Origin: Sternotherus odoratus
Lineage: Eukaryota > Chordata > Testudines > Kinosternidae
Assembly (NCBI GenBank): GCA_032164245.1
Contig: JAVMKO010000006.1
Span: forward strand, 10,927,001 to 10,991,000
Reading direction: 5' to 3'
DNA length: 64,000 nt
Part shown: in pieces, positions 1 through 12,143 of the stretch
Layout of the letters: every line of letters starts with the position of its first letter
How positions within the stretch are numbered: position 1 is the stretch's first letter
Translations under genes and position numbers: made by a program
The notes under the pieces: model-generated
What the model was told of the DNA's origin: nothing
The model's input: only the letters and a program-made list of their open reading frames with translations
The model's database searches: none

Positions 1-983
1 ATTTAATGTTACTAATCAGGAAAAGTGCTGGGTTTACAGGCCTAGAGACTCAAGTCCCATATTTGTCAACAGAATGGATACTGACCTTAAATGATGCAGT
101 GTAAGATTCCCTACATTGCCCTACCAGTATTCCTGATCTGATGATCTATAAGTTCCTGCTCCATGACCATTAAATCTTAGATCTCTCTTCTGAAACAACT
201 AACAAGCCAAAGGATAGACCACTGATATCCCACTGAACAGCTCTCAGAAAGGGGAACCGCTTTCAAATACTTCTAACCTGGGCTGGTTTCGAAATGAGCG
301 CCTAGAACTGAAAATGCCACTATATGCCACTACTAATCCCCTGAGCCATCCAGTTCTCTGTTTTCAAATTTGTGACTGAGTAAGGATCACCATCACTGAG
401 AAATATTCCTGAGCACATTTCTTTATTTCTTTTGTGCTGACTTCTTTTGACTATTCTTCCAGGTTTAAATTTAGGCTGAGTTCAAGCACAGAGAAGAGTA
501 ACTTGGGATGACTCCAGACCTGGCTGTCCAATATACATCAACACCTGAGAAAATATATGGCGCAGCTGAGTATTTCAAAAGGAAGAATAAACAAGTTAGA
601 GAAGACAGGGAAAAGAAGGTGGAATGTGAAAAGTAGGTTGGGTAAATTATTAGAACATAGATTCGAATGCATTCTGGATGAAAGAACAAATACATCTGGC
701 TCCTCTAGTCGTACTTCAATCTGAAGGGATGAAACATGGATGGGAGGGTGTACGTGTAGGAAGAGGATTTTGATGTGAGGATCTACATCACTTAAATTAA
801 TTTTACTTTCTAAAGGTTGGGGTCCTTTTCAGCTGAATTTGGAAATTTTCCATACAGTTAAATTTAGGACATGCTGTAATTTAAAACTATTGCTGTTAGA
901 AAGATATACAGGGGCATGAGATTTTCACTCTTGGATCTCAAGCTTCCAGCTGGTGACGAGCCAGGAATTCACAAAGGCACACA
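1..983. other. Stretch with no recognised gene
   Basis: AT-rich sequence without a convincing exon, RNA gene or repeat boundary. The short frames here have no recognisable protein similarity. Confidence 0.5.
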
Positions 984-1233
984 TAGAATCATAGAATATT
1001 AGGGTTGGAAGGGACCTGTGGAGGTCATCTAGTCCAACCCCCTGCTCAAAGCAGGACCAATCCCCAACTAAATCATCCCATCCAGGGCTTTGTCAAGCCT
1101 GACCTTAAAAACCTCTAAGGAAGATGATTCTTTCCATTCCAATGTTTCACCCTCCTAGTGAAAAAGTTTTTCCTAATATCCTAATATCCAATCTAAACCT
1201 TCCCAACTGCAACTTGAGACCATTACTCCACAT
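984..1233 (-). mobile_element. CR1 LINE 3'-end fragment
   Basis: The + strand shows the reverse complement of the CR1 tail: 'agaatcatagaatattaggg' at the left edge, then 'ttggaagggacct', 'catctagtccaaccccctgc', and 'aaaaagtttttcctaatatc' (about 1163-1182). The 3' end is at the left, so the element lies on the - strand. It is cut at 1233, where canonical CR1 would continue past 'accattactcc'. A small duplication ('cctaatat' twice) sits near 1174-1190. Confidence 0.9.
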
Positions 1234-1949
1234 TGTGGATTGCCACGGACTCGCAGGGGCGGAAAAAAATTGCAGGCCTGTTGTTTACCAGGCCGCACGT
1301 GGCAACAGACTATATAGGTAAGAGATGCAAGGGGAGTGTGGGTCAGGACGTGAGCTGCAGATACACACACACACACACACACACACCTAAAATTAATCAA
1401 TTTAAAGTTTTATTGGGGATAATTACAAGGGGTAAGGGAGCAGTTTTTTGATTAACTAATAGACTTAATGAAACTTAAAACACACAATGACTAAAATACA
1501 TACTAACAATATTTATAAACAAAGATGCAGCATTTAGTAATAATTGATACTTACAAATACAAACCAACACGTAACGACCGGCAAACGTGGAAGCTCTGTT
1601 TGAAAACACGTGAGCTGAGAGAGAGGCTTCGAGGTGATCAAGCTCGGTTACAGGGATACACGGATACACAGGACTCGTTTTCGTTTCTCCTCTCTCTGTC
1701 TGCACATGGCAGACAGACCCATAAGTACCAACTATGACATCACAGAAGTGTCATAGGGGACGGGGCCCAAAACTTGTTTGTGTTCGCTTCTGATTGGCAC
1801 AAGCAAAGTTTACACCAAGTAGGGGAGCAGGTGCCTCAAAGTCTGGCTTCGCCCCCAAAGGTGAGGAAATGCACATTGTTATAGAATGCATGCGAAACTG
1901 AATGACAAAAGAAGAGGCCAGGGCAATACCAGTATGGGCAAGTGTTACA
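1234..1949 (-). mobile_element. Possible solo LTR (uncertain)
   Basis: The sequence directly after the broken CR1 starts TGTGGATTGCC and could run to ...AAGTGTTACA at 1949, which gives TG...CA ends. Read on the - strand it has an AATAAA near 1407-1412 followed by a GT-rich stretch (the (AC)12 run at 1363-1386), as expected for an LTR R/U5 boundary. No target duplication is visible, because the CR1 does not resume on the right. The boundaries and even the class are inference. Confidence 0.35.
1363..1386. repeat. (AC)12 microsatellite
   Basis: A perfect CA dinucleotide run, seen directly. It lies inside the possible LTR and just downstream of that element's polyadenylation signal on the - strand. 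Confidence 0.95.
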
Positions 1950-2642
1950 GGATGCAGACAAACTCATCTGAACACACATGTTAGCAGGTAGTATAGTCCC
2001 ATAAGTTCCAAAGTGCTGGAACTTTTTTTGAGTGAGTGAAAAGATGCAGTATTAGCTTCTACTGCATTTCAGCTATTGCATTCAACCTGTTTGCAAAGTA
2101 AATTTTATCATCCCCTTACATAACCAGAAGCTCAGGGAGACTGCAGAACAGGACATTGCACCTTCTGATCTGTTCTGCAGACTTGTCTGAAATCTGGTTT
2201 TGGCCTACCATGAAGATACAAAAGGATATGGAAATACCATTAACCTTTTTCATTCTCCACTCTCTCTGGGGCTCAAAGGAAACTCCCCTTCTTGACTGTC
2301 CTCTTTTTGTGTGTATTAAGCCAACTTTAACAACATGAATTAACAATAGGAACTATGTTCCTACCATTCCCACTCCTGCTTCATTCAATCCCTGACTTTG
2401 CCCAGTACAAACAAGCCAACAGTTCTAAAACAGAAGTTGTGTTAAAAATTCAGACTGGTCAGCTGTTTGGATTCTCCGAGCTTGAAATCCGACCTTTGGT
2501 ACACACACAATGCTCCTACATGGCTTCTTAGCTACTTACAGATCTGTCCATCTCTTTGAATGGCATGTTGCCAGCTCACAAGTTAGTCAGACCCTTGTCA
2601 TACTGCATAGGTGCCAAAGAAACTAACAACCTGTAATGGGGA
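1950..2642. other. Stretch with no recognised gene
   Basis: No exon-like frame, RNA gene or named repeat was recognised. Confidence 0.5.
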
Positions 2643-2982
2643 TGTAGCAGGGTGCTGCTGCAAAGGCACCCAATTAGCCCCTACTCAGCCAGCCCCAATC
2701 ATGGGAAATAGATTGGGGCTGGGGAAAAGCCTGATGCCTGGTCTGTGGATTGGCTGCACCTGAGGGCCTAAGGGCTATAAAGGCTGGGAGGGGGAATGGC
2801 CAGGGTAAGGTTAGTCTCCTACCTGAGGGCTGGTCTGTTTGTGGAAGAAGCCAACTAGGCTGGTAAGCTCTGTATAGAGCTCACCACTGGTGGTGGGACA
2901 ATGCTTTGTAAATAAAGTCACAGGTACTGCACACTTGAGGCCTCTCTGAGCTTTTCTGAGGCAGCCAGCAGACCCTGTTACA
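2643..2982 (+). mobile_element. Solo LTR of an endogenous retrovirus-type element
   Basis: The 340-bp block begins TGTAGCAGGGT and ends ACCCTGTTACA: TG...CA termini with 10 of 11 bases inverted-complementary. Inside and in the right order are a TATA box (TATAAA, 2776-2781), about 40 bp after a G-rich stretch, and a polyadenylation signal (AATAAA, 2911-2916) followed by a GT-poor tail of about 65 bp. That is U3-R-U5 architecture on the + strand. No internal gag/pol sequence lies on either side, so it is a solo LTR. Flanking bases (gggga / agggg) do not give a clean target duplication. Confidence 0.75.
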
Positions 2983-3784
2983 AGGGGGCATTAACCTCTT
3001 GAGCACCTCCTGCTATGGCAGTACTGCCATCCTTTTCTTGCTCCTGGTACCCTCTGTAGGTTGTTGACCTCACTTGGCAGATCTTCATTAGCTTGTCCCT
3101 CCAGCTAAGTCATAAAATCCAACAGAGTAGTAAAAAATCCAATAAAAATTGTCTATCTTACCCTCACCACAATCTTCAGTCCCAGCTCTGTAGTCTTTAA
3201 ATTCAGCCCTATTCTCAGGTTTCAAAACAAGTCTTCTCCCCTTCTCAGGGCTTAAGCCACTTCACCAGTAGCTGGTGGGGGAACCTGGGCCTGCCCACTA
3301 CTCCAAGTTCTAACCCAGGGACCATATCAATAGCTGCCAGATACTGCTCACTTTGGTATGCTGCTGCTGGTTTCCTGAGCCTCTTCCAACCAGGCCCCTT
3401 TATCTTCATCCCTTAACTCAGGTTAAAGTTCTCCAATTCTCTCTATCAGAACCACAGCCAAACTCTGGTTATCTCTGACGCTTCTTTCTCCAGAGAGGAG
3501 CACCCTTCCTTGCCCCTGGTTCCAGCCAAGAACTGACCCACTAAGGCCTTGCAGCTCCTTTTATCTGAACTTGCTCTGGGCTATGATAGGCTACTTCCAT
3601 GGGTCCTCTCTAGGACCCATCTTTGCTGCACCTTTCCTGGCAGGCTGAGTTGGACCATATGTTCTGCAGCAGGGGGCAACAAGGGGTCTGGTACAAGCCA
3701 TCATACAGCCCATATAACCACAAGTGTTGCTTCTTCTGCAGGAAGTCCCTCTTCTGTGACATTTCTCCTCTTGCTAGAGTGTTA
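2983..3784. other. Unclassified sequence, probably an interspersed repeat
   Basis: CT-rich sequence without a credible exon. The phrase 'gcagcagggggcaacaag' near 3666 has the look of dispersed turtle repeats, but no termini or protein remnants were found. A frame at 3549-3785 has no recognisable similarity and is not called. Confidence 0.35.
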
Positions 3785-4880
3785 AGTCATGTTGGTATCT
3801 TTTGCTTCATTGGTCCTTCAGCTACATTTTGAGTCCTCCTTCTCCATTCCATTCCTTCTCCATTCTTCAAAAACTCCACAGCTAATCAAATCCTTTTGTA
3901 TGACATGTATCCATCAAGTTTTTGATCTTCCAACACTTCTCTTACCCTTTACTGCTGAGTTTACCTTCTGTTTCCCATATAGTCTTCTGATCTTCTTTTC
4001 ACATGCCCAAATCATCTAAGCCTAGATTCCCTCAGCTTTTCTATAATTGGTACCACTTTCACACTCCCCCCTAATTCATTCATTTCTAACTGCAAGCATC
4101 CATCTTACCATTTTCAGTTCCACTGTATTTAAATGTACTGTTTCTTTTTCAAAACCCAGCATTTGGAGCCATACAAATTGCAGGCCTTGTAGATCTTACC
4201 TTTTGACTTGACAGGTATTCTCCTATTGCAGATCACTCTGTTGACGTCTTTCCATTTAATCCATGCCTTTCCTGCTGTTTATAAGTTGATTATTGAATTC
4301 ACCATTATCCAGTACTATAGAGCCTAGATACTTGAACTACAGTCTGGTCATACTGTAAGGTAGTTTCCCTTCCTTCTTCCTATGTCCATATCCACGGCTG
4401 CTATGGTACTTCTTGAAGCATTTACCATTTCTCCCCAAGTGATTATTAAAGTTAGCTCTAATGATGACTTACTCATTTTTTTTATTGCTTTGTGTACAAC
4501 AGTGTCCATTTTTTCCCCAGCAACCCTTGATTTTTTTGGTTTGGCACTTGGAGTGCATATGCATATATAACACATAGCAGGCTATTTTCAAGAGCAACTT
4601 AACCAAACTTATCTTGTCACTTTCCATACCCACAACCACTACGCATTCCTGCATCACTTTATCTAAAACTATACCAAATCCACTTCTCTTATTCAGCATG
4701 CAATAGTATAGTAGCTTATAGCCTTCCCTGATATCTCTTGCCTTTACTTCCTTCCATTTGGTCTCTTGAATGCATACAGTCTGTACTTTCCTTTTCATCA
4801 GTATCTGAACCAGCTCTGCACTTTTTCCACTTAATGTCCCATATTACTAGATACCAGTCTTATTTTCTGGATTCTTTTCC
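3785..4880 (-). pseudogene. Decayed RTE-type LINE (endonuclease plus C-terminal reverse transcriptase)
   Basis: Read on the - strand, 4798-4580 encodes an AP-endonuclease segment with the hallmark QETKWK followed by 'ARDIREGYKLLYY' and 'GFGIVLDK', as in RTE/BovB LINE proteins. Further along come 'YLGSIVLDNGE' (about 4340), 'LYGSKCW' (about 4170), 'MVRWML' (about 4110), 'FGHVKRR' (about 4000) and 'CIQKDLISCGV' (about 3890). These are the successive blocks of the C-terminal RT region. The central RT with the catalytic YADD is missing between about 4500 and 4345, so there is an internal deletion. Stops and frameshifts break the rest. The element cannot move on its own. Confidence 0.85.
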
Positions 4881-7429
4881 TTGATCGCATCAGTCCAAAA
4901 TGATGCAGTAACCCTCGCAGTAACACTCTACTACACTTCATTTCCCAGGAATGCCCTCATTTCATATGAGGTATATAAAGGTCTCATTTCATGGATTTCT
5001 TTGGCAAAGATTTACTGCTGGCTGCCAGTTTGATTCCAACCTTCCTCCTTTTTCACCAAGGGCTGACACTGGCTATGGGTGGAGTTTACTTCCATTATAT
5101 GCAAATATATAATTATATTTAACAGTTACATTTTCAAGGTTCCCATGAAGGCTTAAAAAAAGCTAAAGCATACTTATTATTGTACTAGTAGATGAAAGCC
5201 CATGCTGTCGCAAGCACATGGCAGTTGGGCCAAGTAATCCACCATCTGTGCAGTCTGCCTCATACAACCAATGAAATTGTTACATACAAATCAGCTGCGG
5301 AGTGAGGTTGGTGACTGGCTGAGTTAGCTCTGATATCTCCCGCTGATATCACAGTGATCTAAGACTCTTGGCATGGTACAGATATGTGCTTTACTATAGC
5401 TGTACACCACATGAGCGTAATTTGTTACGCCAATGAAGCTTGGTAAGATTGAACCTGGTGCTGTTCTAAACAAAAAGCTTTCAGCCATACCTCTAACTTT
5501 TTTCATCACTTCAAACTAACTCATCAGACATTCTAGGCTGAGAGTGACACACCAACAGAAAGATAATCCTGTAATCTTACTATATAGCTACTCTAATACA
5601 ATAGGGACAAATCTGGACACCACCGAAGTCAATGGGAAAACCCCTACTGAAACCAGATTTTGTCCACTAAGGAATATTTTTTAAATATCTTAGTTAAATC
5701 CTTCATTTAGATTGGGCCTGGGTCGGTCAGCCTTAGGTACCTTAACCCATAAGCAGTCCCAGTGAAATCTATCACTTTTCTATTTTCTGTGCCTCGCTAA
5801 AGTTTACACCAATCTGTTAATCAGTTACTATAAGAGCTGTCTGAGAATCAGCCTAAGAGTAAACCTGGACAGAAAAATCTATATACAGTACAGAACAAGG
5901 TATCAGAGAAACCATATAAAAACCATACACAGAGAGCTATCCTAAACAGCCCCGACACTCATTCTAGTATTCAGGCCTTGTCAGTATTCTTCAGGGGCTG
6001 TAATAACATTATAATGGGACTGTTAGACAACACTGTCAAATTCTTTCCAAGACAATTGTCTAGGCTCATCAGCATAGACAATCATTCTTTTCATTTCTAC
6101 AGTAATAGGAAGATTTTAAGCAATATCTTTTGATTGGAGTTGGACTTGAAAAATGACTTAGTTGGGGGCCTTATTTTAAATGCAATGAGACTGAAATGTA
6201 AAGTGCAATTTCCCATGCAGTCTCTGCAAAGAATAAGGCACTTGTCCCAGTTCACTTAATTGTCTCTGATTGCTGTTTGTGCAGCACAGTCACTTCTCCA
6301 TCTTCAAAATCACCTTCAAGGGTTCCAACATTTTTCACTGGTGTTTTAAATCAAGAAGGGCTAAACACCAAATCATTTGACCATTACAGGTCTTTATGTT
6401 ATTTATGTCATCAGGCTTTAACATTTTGTTTATTTAATTGACCTTAAATGCTATTTAAGTAACAGTTTCGAGAACACATCAGAGGTGCTCCAGGCATGTT
6501 GATTACAATGGGGGACACAAGATGACAGTTAATATTTTGTACCATTTTTCCCCAAGAGCAGTTACTTTTATGGAAAAGGTGCTCATTTTCTAGAAATATG
6601 TAGGGCTTGATGATTGTGTTTGTTCTTTATTCGCATGGTACCATTATTTTTGACTTGCTCTGTGAGTGATGAGGCAGAGCTATTGTTATGCTTCCAAAGC
6701 CTTTCTATCTCAGGCCCCGATCCCACAATCATCTAGGCACACACATAGCTTTGCTCACATGAGTAAACCCAGTGACTTCAAGGAACCTGTTCATGTGAAT
6801 AAAGTTATAGTTCAGATTGTGTTTTCTGATTTAGTGTTCTTCCATCTATTCAAGAAAAGTAGCCCATCTTAAAAAAATAACAAAAGCCATGACTAGCCAT
6901 GCTGAGCTTGGTGAACAGGAAACATTAAAATTGTGTTCTTGTGTCACTCCAAATCTTTTTCTTAAAAGTAAATTATTGTAGTTCAAACCGGATGTTTAGT
7001 CAGATGGAAGAAATCAGAGAGCTCTCCAACTCCTGGGCAAATGAGCTGGGCAGCATGAAGGATTCAAGTAGTTAACCGAGGGAATGCACAGCAGTGGGTG
7101 TTGCCAAGATTGATGGTGTTTGAGGATGCAAAGAGACCACTTTGGCCTCTGAAAAGAAGAGAGCTATTCTGGATCTACAGCAGAGTGAAGTACGTTTTCA
7201 GAGCTTGTCTTTAACTCGGCAAATCAGCAATGCAAATGTTTACCTTGTGAGCGAGCTTAAAGCAGAAGGTTTTTAGGCTCTGCATTTCATAGACAATCTG
7301 CTGACACACTCTCAGCACGCCAAAAATCCACTCAGGCTCTCCCTCCGTATACACACAACACGTTCCCCCTCACCCACTTTGTTTGAAAAATACGTTGCAC
7401 CCAGCTGAATGTTGGGATAGCTGCCCATA
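4881..7429. other. Long stretch with no recognised gene
   Basis: No exon, RNA gene or clear repeat was recognised. The 61-codon - strand frame at 5324-5509 has no similarity I know and is treated as chance. Confidence 0.45.
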
Positions 7430-7595
7430 ATGCACCACTCCCGTGCCGCTTGAAGTATCGCAAATGTGGCCACGCTATAGCGCTGGCAGGTCTAAGTGTG
7501 AACACGCTCTAGCGCTATCCCTATAGCTGTATAGGAGGGCAGGTATAGAAAAAACTTCCATAAAGCTGTAAGTGTAACCAAGTCCTAAGTTGTAC
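7430..7595. mobile_element. MITE end fragment (terminal-inverted-repeat type)
   Basis: The block carrying 'cgctatagcgctggcagg' and 'ctagcgctatccctatagct' ends 'gctgtaagtgtaaccaagtc'. This is the layout of turtle MITEs whose ends read 'gactt...acacttacagc'. The left end was not found, so this is called a fragment. Confidence 0.4.
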
Positions 7596-7959
7596 AAGGC
7601 AACAAAAGTCCAACTCAGTCTGTTACATAAAATTCTTCATGAAAGTCAGCAAAAGTTGGAGAAAGACTGGAAGGAAATTAAGTTAAAAGAACCATGCTAA
7701 GGGATCTTTAAGGCTTCTAGTAAAGTGACAGGTTGATGAGACAACAAGCAGAAAAATTCTAAAAATGGGAGGAAATGTTCATAATTGAAATCACTGATGT
7801 GTGTTTTCTTTGGCTACCTCTAATGGAATGAGGTTGCCACTCCTTCTCGAATATTGTTTAGCTTGAGGTCACTAAATCAGACTAGAGGAGGATGTGTGGA
7901 CTGGAAGGGAGCAAGCTTTACTGTCATGGCTGCTACCCTGATTGTCTCCTGTGATTCTA
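7596..7959. other. Stretch with no recognised gene
   Basis: Nothing recognisable. Confidence 0.45.
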
Positions 7960-8725
7960 GCACCCAGCGTGACACCACTGGGTCTTAGTGATCCTGAAAG
8001 GCATCCTCCCAGACTGGGCCAGAGAGAGGATAACAGGTAACATCACCCTCTCCTGGCTTCATCTAAATCCTGGACAACACCAGGCACGTGAGTCTTGGGT
8101 GCCTGCTGTCACCCACTTCCTTATGTGTCGTTTTCCTTCCTCATCTTATTTCTTCTCTTTCCTATTTCTCTCATATTAAATAAAGGCAACAACCAAAAAA
8201 AAAAGAGCCTGGGTTAATCACTGAGACTCCACCCTTTGCAACACTGCGGGGACCTGTGATCGCAGAGGCAAGATAAAAGCAGTACTTTAAACAGGCCGAT
8301 GCCGGTACAAGTTTGCCTGCTCTCAGAGGGGCTGATCAGACCACATGCTGGGCCTGTGTTTCTCCAGCAGTGAGGTTGCAAATAAAAATCAGCACCAGAC
8401 AGGAGCTGCATTTTCTAGTTTTGCTGTTCTTTTCTCTCCTGTTTTGGGTGTTTGTCCTGTTTTGTCTCAAGGAAAACAGGGTCAGACACCAACAGAAGCA
8501 GCTGACCATCTCACTAAATTTTCCCCTCAAAGGGACAGTCCATATAGTCAAAAACTCTGTCAAGCATGACTTTCTCCCTATAAAAGGCTCTATGCAGGAA
8601 AAGGAAATAAATTATATTTTAAAAATGAAAACCTTACTTAAAGCACCTAAAGCTAAAGTATTAACTATTTTTCCTCCCCTTCCCATTTAATAAAAGTTTA
8701 AAGAGATTTTTAATGGTGGTTGGTA
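7960..8725 (+). repeat. Unclassified interspersed repeat family, copy A
   Basis: This copy shares two blocks with copy B at 17041-17800. The first runs from 'ggccagagagagga' through 'catctaaatcctggac' and 'ccaggcacgtgag'. The second is the 3' end, 'aataaaagtttaaagagatt' then 'ttaatggtg'. Both copies are on the + strand and both end just after an AATAAA-like signal, which suggests a transcribed element (an LTR or a non-autonomous retroposon). The middle (8190-8530) is not shared. A 125-codon frame at 8313-8690 falls inside the repeat and is not considered a gene. Confidence 0.55.
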
Positions 8726-9152
8726 CAATGGGAATAAGCCAGTGACAATTTGACATGAAACCCTAAACTACACTTAGCTGTTCCTTGTAGCAATAACCAA
8801 GGCTTTTATTAATGTCTTATCTCTTGTTGGGCCCAATACACCCCTCTTCAATGCAACAGGAACTTGCTGTCTAAATTGAAAGGAGTGGCTCTTTGTGGGG
8901 AATTTGTGTCTTCTGACTTGGAAAGTTGCTCTTTGGGAATAACTGGACAAATTAATTGGGACTATTACATCTCTGCTTTTCCCAGAGAATGTTTAAAATA
9001 CGAAACTGCATCAAAAACAGGCCTAAAGGACATTAACAAGCAAACCTAAAAAACCTTCCTAATCCCCAAACTGATCTCTGTGCTAGTGTTTCCCTCACAT
9101 AACACAGAGGGAGAGGAAAGGAAGCACCTTTTAGATGTCCTTTTGGTCACCA
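8726..9152. other. Stretch with no recognised gene
   Basis: Nothing recognisable apart from low-complexity AT-rich DNA. Confidence 0.45.
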
Positions 9153-9702
9153 AGGGTATACCTACACTGCAGTGTAAGCCCAGGGTTGGAACTCGGGCTC
9201 AAGCCTATCCCCACCCTTTCATATACACACAAATTGCACTAATACAGGGCTCAGACCCAGGGTCCCAGGATCCTGTTGGGTGAAGAGTCTGAGCTTGAAT
9301 CAAGCTGAGACCCAGGGTTCAAGCCCTATTGCTAAGCATTGTAGATGCAGCCCCACTAGATCTGTATGCTGGGAATCTACCAAAAGTATTTCTCAGTTCC
9401 ACAGACCAACTTTTTCCTCTGGACAGGTAAGTTTGATGGACAGTCAAGTTTTCCCACACTGCACCATAAACAAAGGGTTAAAGCAGTCATATTCTGTGAG
9501 GAAGCTGGGAAGTCCAGGGTATCCATGGTTAGACATAATGCAATATAGATGCTGGTGCCCCAAGTTGGGATCTGGGGTACAATAATTCCTAACCTGGGGT
9601 TACAAATGGGTGTAGATGTTCAAGCTGTAGGTAACAAACCCAAGGTCTGCTAACTCAAATGCTACTAACTCTGGGCTCATACAGCAGTGTAGAGAGACCC
9701 CA
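9153..9702. mobile_element. MITE of about 550 bp with about 30-bp imperfect inverted ends
   Basis: Left end: 'gggtatacctacactgcagt' running into 'gtaagcccagg'. Right end: 'ctgggctcatacagcagtgt' running into 'agagagacccc'. Reverse-complementing the right end gives a clear imperfect match to the left. The interior repeats the phrase 'gacccagggt' several times. The frames at 9280-9585 are repeat-borne and not genes. The superfamily was not assigned. Confidence 0.65.
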
Positions 9703-10984
9703 ACTCTTGACTCTAGCAGAGCACTTGGGGTAAGTGAATCCTAAAGGCAAGAACCCCTCGCTGAGGATATCCTGCTCCCTGGGCTTTGCTGGTTGCAGCT
9801 GTCATCATATCTAAGTGTCTGCCACAATCTGTACTTGCTGCAATTTCCAAGGGGTTTGAGCATATAGCAGTACTCCAGTTGTGAGGTGACAAACATATGA
9901 GTAACCATAATAAGATTCACATTTGAAAAAAAGGGACAAAACAGTATCACCAAATGCAAATTACAGACTCTTCACAACTGTTATGGCCTGAATATCCAGA
10001 AGGAACTGGAGTAAGTCACCAGCTGCACCAGTGGAGACAGTAAGAGAGGGGACTATGAAGACTGGCGTTTGACACGTTTAAAACACTGTAGCCCACACAC
10101 ATTTACTCACTTCCTAAAAGGCCCATTTGTACACTGAGCGGGAACAGTGAGTAACTGCCCACTATTCCGGTATAGAATCTTTTGAAAAGAAGGGAGTGGA
10201 GCCACTCAAACAGTCCCATCTGCCCCTGCGAGCCTTCAGTCATGCCAGCAATGCCACATAGTCAACTAGGCTGGAAGCAGCTGATAGAGCAAATAAAGAA
10301 ATAAATCCGCTTGGTCCCCTGATCTTCATACAAACCCTAGCCCAGCCTAAAACCTAACTGGTCTGGTTCAAAGAGGCCTGAGCGAACTCCAGATTTTGCT
10401 ACCGTTATCATACCTAACTCAGTCTCAAGGCTAGGCAATATCTGGAGGGATTATTTGTGGCAAGAGCTGGTTTCTGGAATACAGAGCTAAGAACAATTTC
10501 TTTACGAGAAGCTGGCAGCTTGTACTCCCTAAAAGAAATACCGGCAATCATATGCAACGCAATACCTTCCCACTGGCTTTCATCAGCCATGGGGGCCATA
10601 GATCTGAGTCACACAAACCCACTACTCATTTAACCTGTACATACATGTCAACACTGAATAGTTGCTAATGCTGCTGAGGTTGTAATTAAGATTTTTGTGC
10701 CAAAATGGGAGCGATTACTGTGTTGTTTTTAAAATGGGTCCTTAGCTTTTAGAGGCAGAATGTAGTACTTCGCAATGATGCAGAGTCTTAATGCTACTCT
10801 CAGTGGGAATGTGCTGTTTGGGCATTAGAGTACAGTTAAGAGGTGGCCCATAACTTGGCTCTTCCTTGCTTTTAAGGGTTTATGGTGTGACGACATCACA
10901 CTTCACCAACCTTACTACTTTTCTCAGTGAAGCTTTTGTGTATGGCAAGCTTCTGTGACTGAATCAAGTGTGCTTATATTTTTT
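9703..10984. other. Stretch with no recognised gene
   Basis: No exon-like frame or repeat end was recognised. Confidence 0.45.
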
Positions 10985-11118
10985 AAAGAAAGCGAGGAAT
11001 ACTTGTAGCACCTTAGAGACTAACTAGTTTATTTCAGCATAAGCTTGTTAGTCTCTAAGGTGCTACAAGTATTCCTAGCTTTCTTTACGGATACAGACTA
11101 ACACATCTGCTATTCTTG
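10985..11118. repeat. Foldback (hairpin) copy of a dispersed repeat
   Basis: Arms 10985-11024 and 11047-11086 are reverse complements over 40 bp with one mismatch, around a 22-bp spacer. The right arm continues into 'cggatacagactaacaca'. The same family is seen at 22556-22890 ('gtgttagtctggatctgc', 'cagcaccttatagactaac'). The copy therefore has one normal part and one inverted part. Confidence 0.8.
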
Positions 11119-12143
11119 AACCTTATATTTTTTGTAATTTTCTGTCCTCAAGAGGGCACTAAAAGACAGTTGGGGGAAAATGGAGAAGATCTACTTTATC
11201 TCAGACTAGAAACACTCTAGCAATGAGAATATTCTATTTACTGTAAATAAAAATAATCTCATAGCAACCGGCTGGTCCCTCAACTCTCCTCCCCAAAGAA
11301 AAGAGTCTGCAGTTTCCCCTAATTAAAACCAGAGGGACAGATTTGTATCCTGTCAAAATATTACTTCCTTCTGTGAAAGGGTGCATAACAAGAGTATAGT
11401 AAAGCGTGTTAGCAGTAAGACTCCTTCTAGGCTCAGCGAATGGGCACTTCTTTTAGAAACTGTCCCACATTTCATAGTTTTGGGGAGAGGGGGAGACAAC
11501 ATTCAGCCCAACTGTGAATTCAGTATCATTTGCGGACTTACGAAAGCATCTCACAAACTGTAACCCACTGTTACCTGTCACAAGGGAATATGTAATAATT
11601 TTTTGTTACTCTAGTTGCAAGGTAGGAGGGGAGACCTCTAAGTCTTACTTTAGGTGCTCACCAGTTCACCAAGGATGTTACCAAAATTAAATGAAACAGA
11701 TTTAGGAAAGTATAGTGCATTGAGGTTAATCTGGTGTCTACTGTCTTGGTCTTACTGGCACAGATCATTAATATGATAATACTTTGCACATTCATGGCTT
11801 CTTTCGTTCAAGGATCTCAAATCATTTTTGCATTAATTAATTAAGCTTCACAGGACACTTGCAAGGTGGGTATTTTATCTGTATTACAAATGAGAAAACT
11901 ACAGCACCGAACTACAGAGTGGTTTAATGTAGAGATAGTCCTTAGCTGCAAGAGTTGGATCTGAATTTTGAATGCTCTCTCTCTTAGGAGTGATTTGGGT
12001 AATGTGAACTTTTTAAATCGTTGGGGTCTACAGCACTAGAAATTCAGTGACAGAAAAGGATAAGAAAGTAAGATCAAATTATTCTCTCTGTTTTTAGTGA
12101 GGTTTTTTTTTCTTTACCCAACCATATAACTCTTGTGTTATAG
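11119..12143. other. Stretch with no recognised gene
   Basis: Nothing recognisable. Confidence 0.45.

Noticed and set aside
8313..8690. A 125-codon + strand frame with a hydrophobic stretch
   Set aside because: It lies inside repeat copy A, and the corresponding part is not conserved in copy B.
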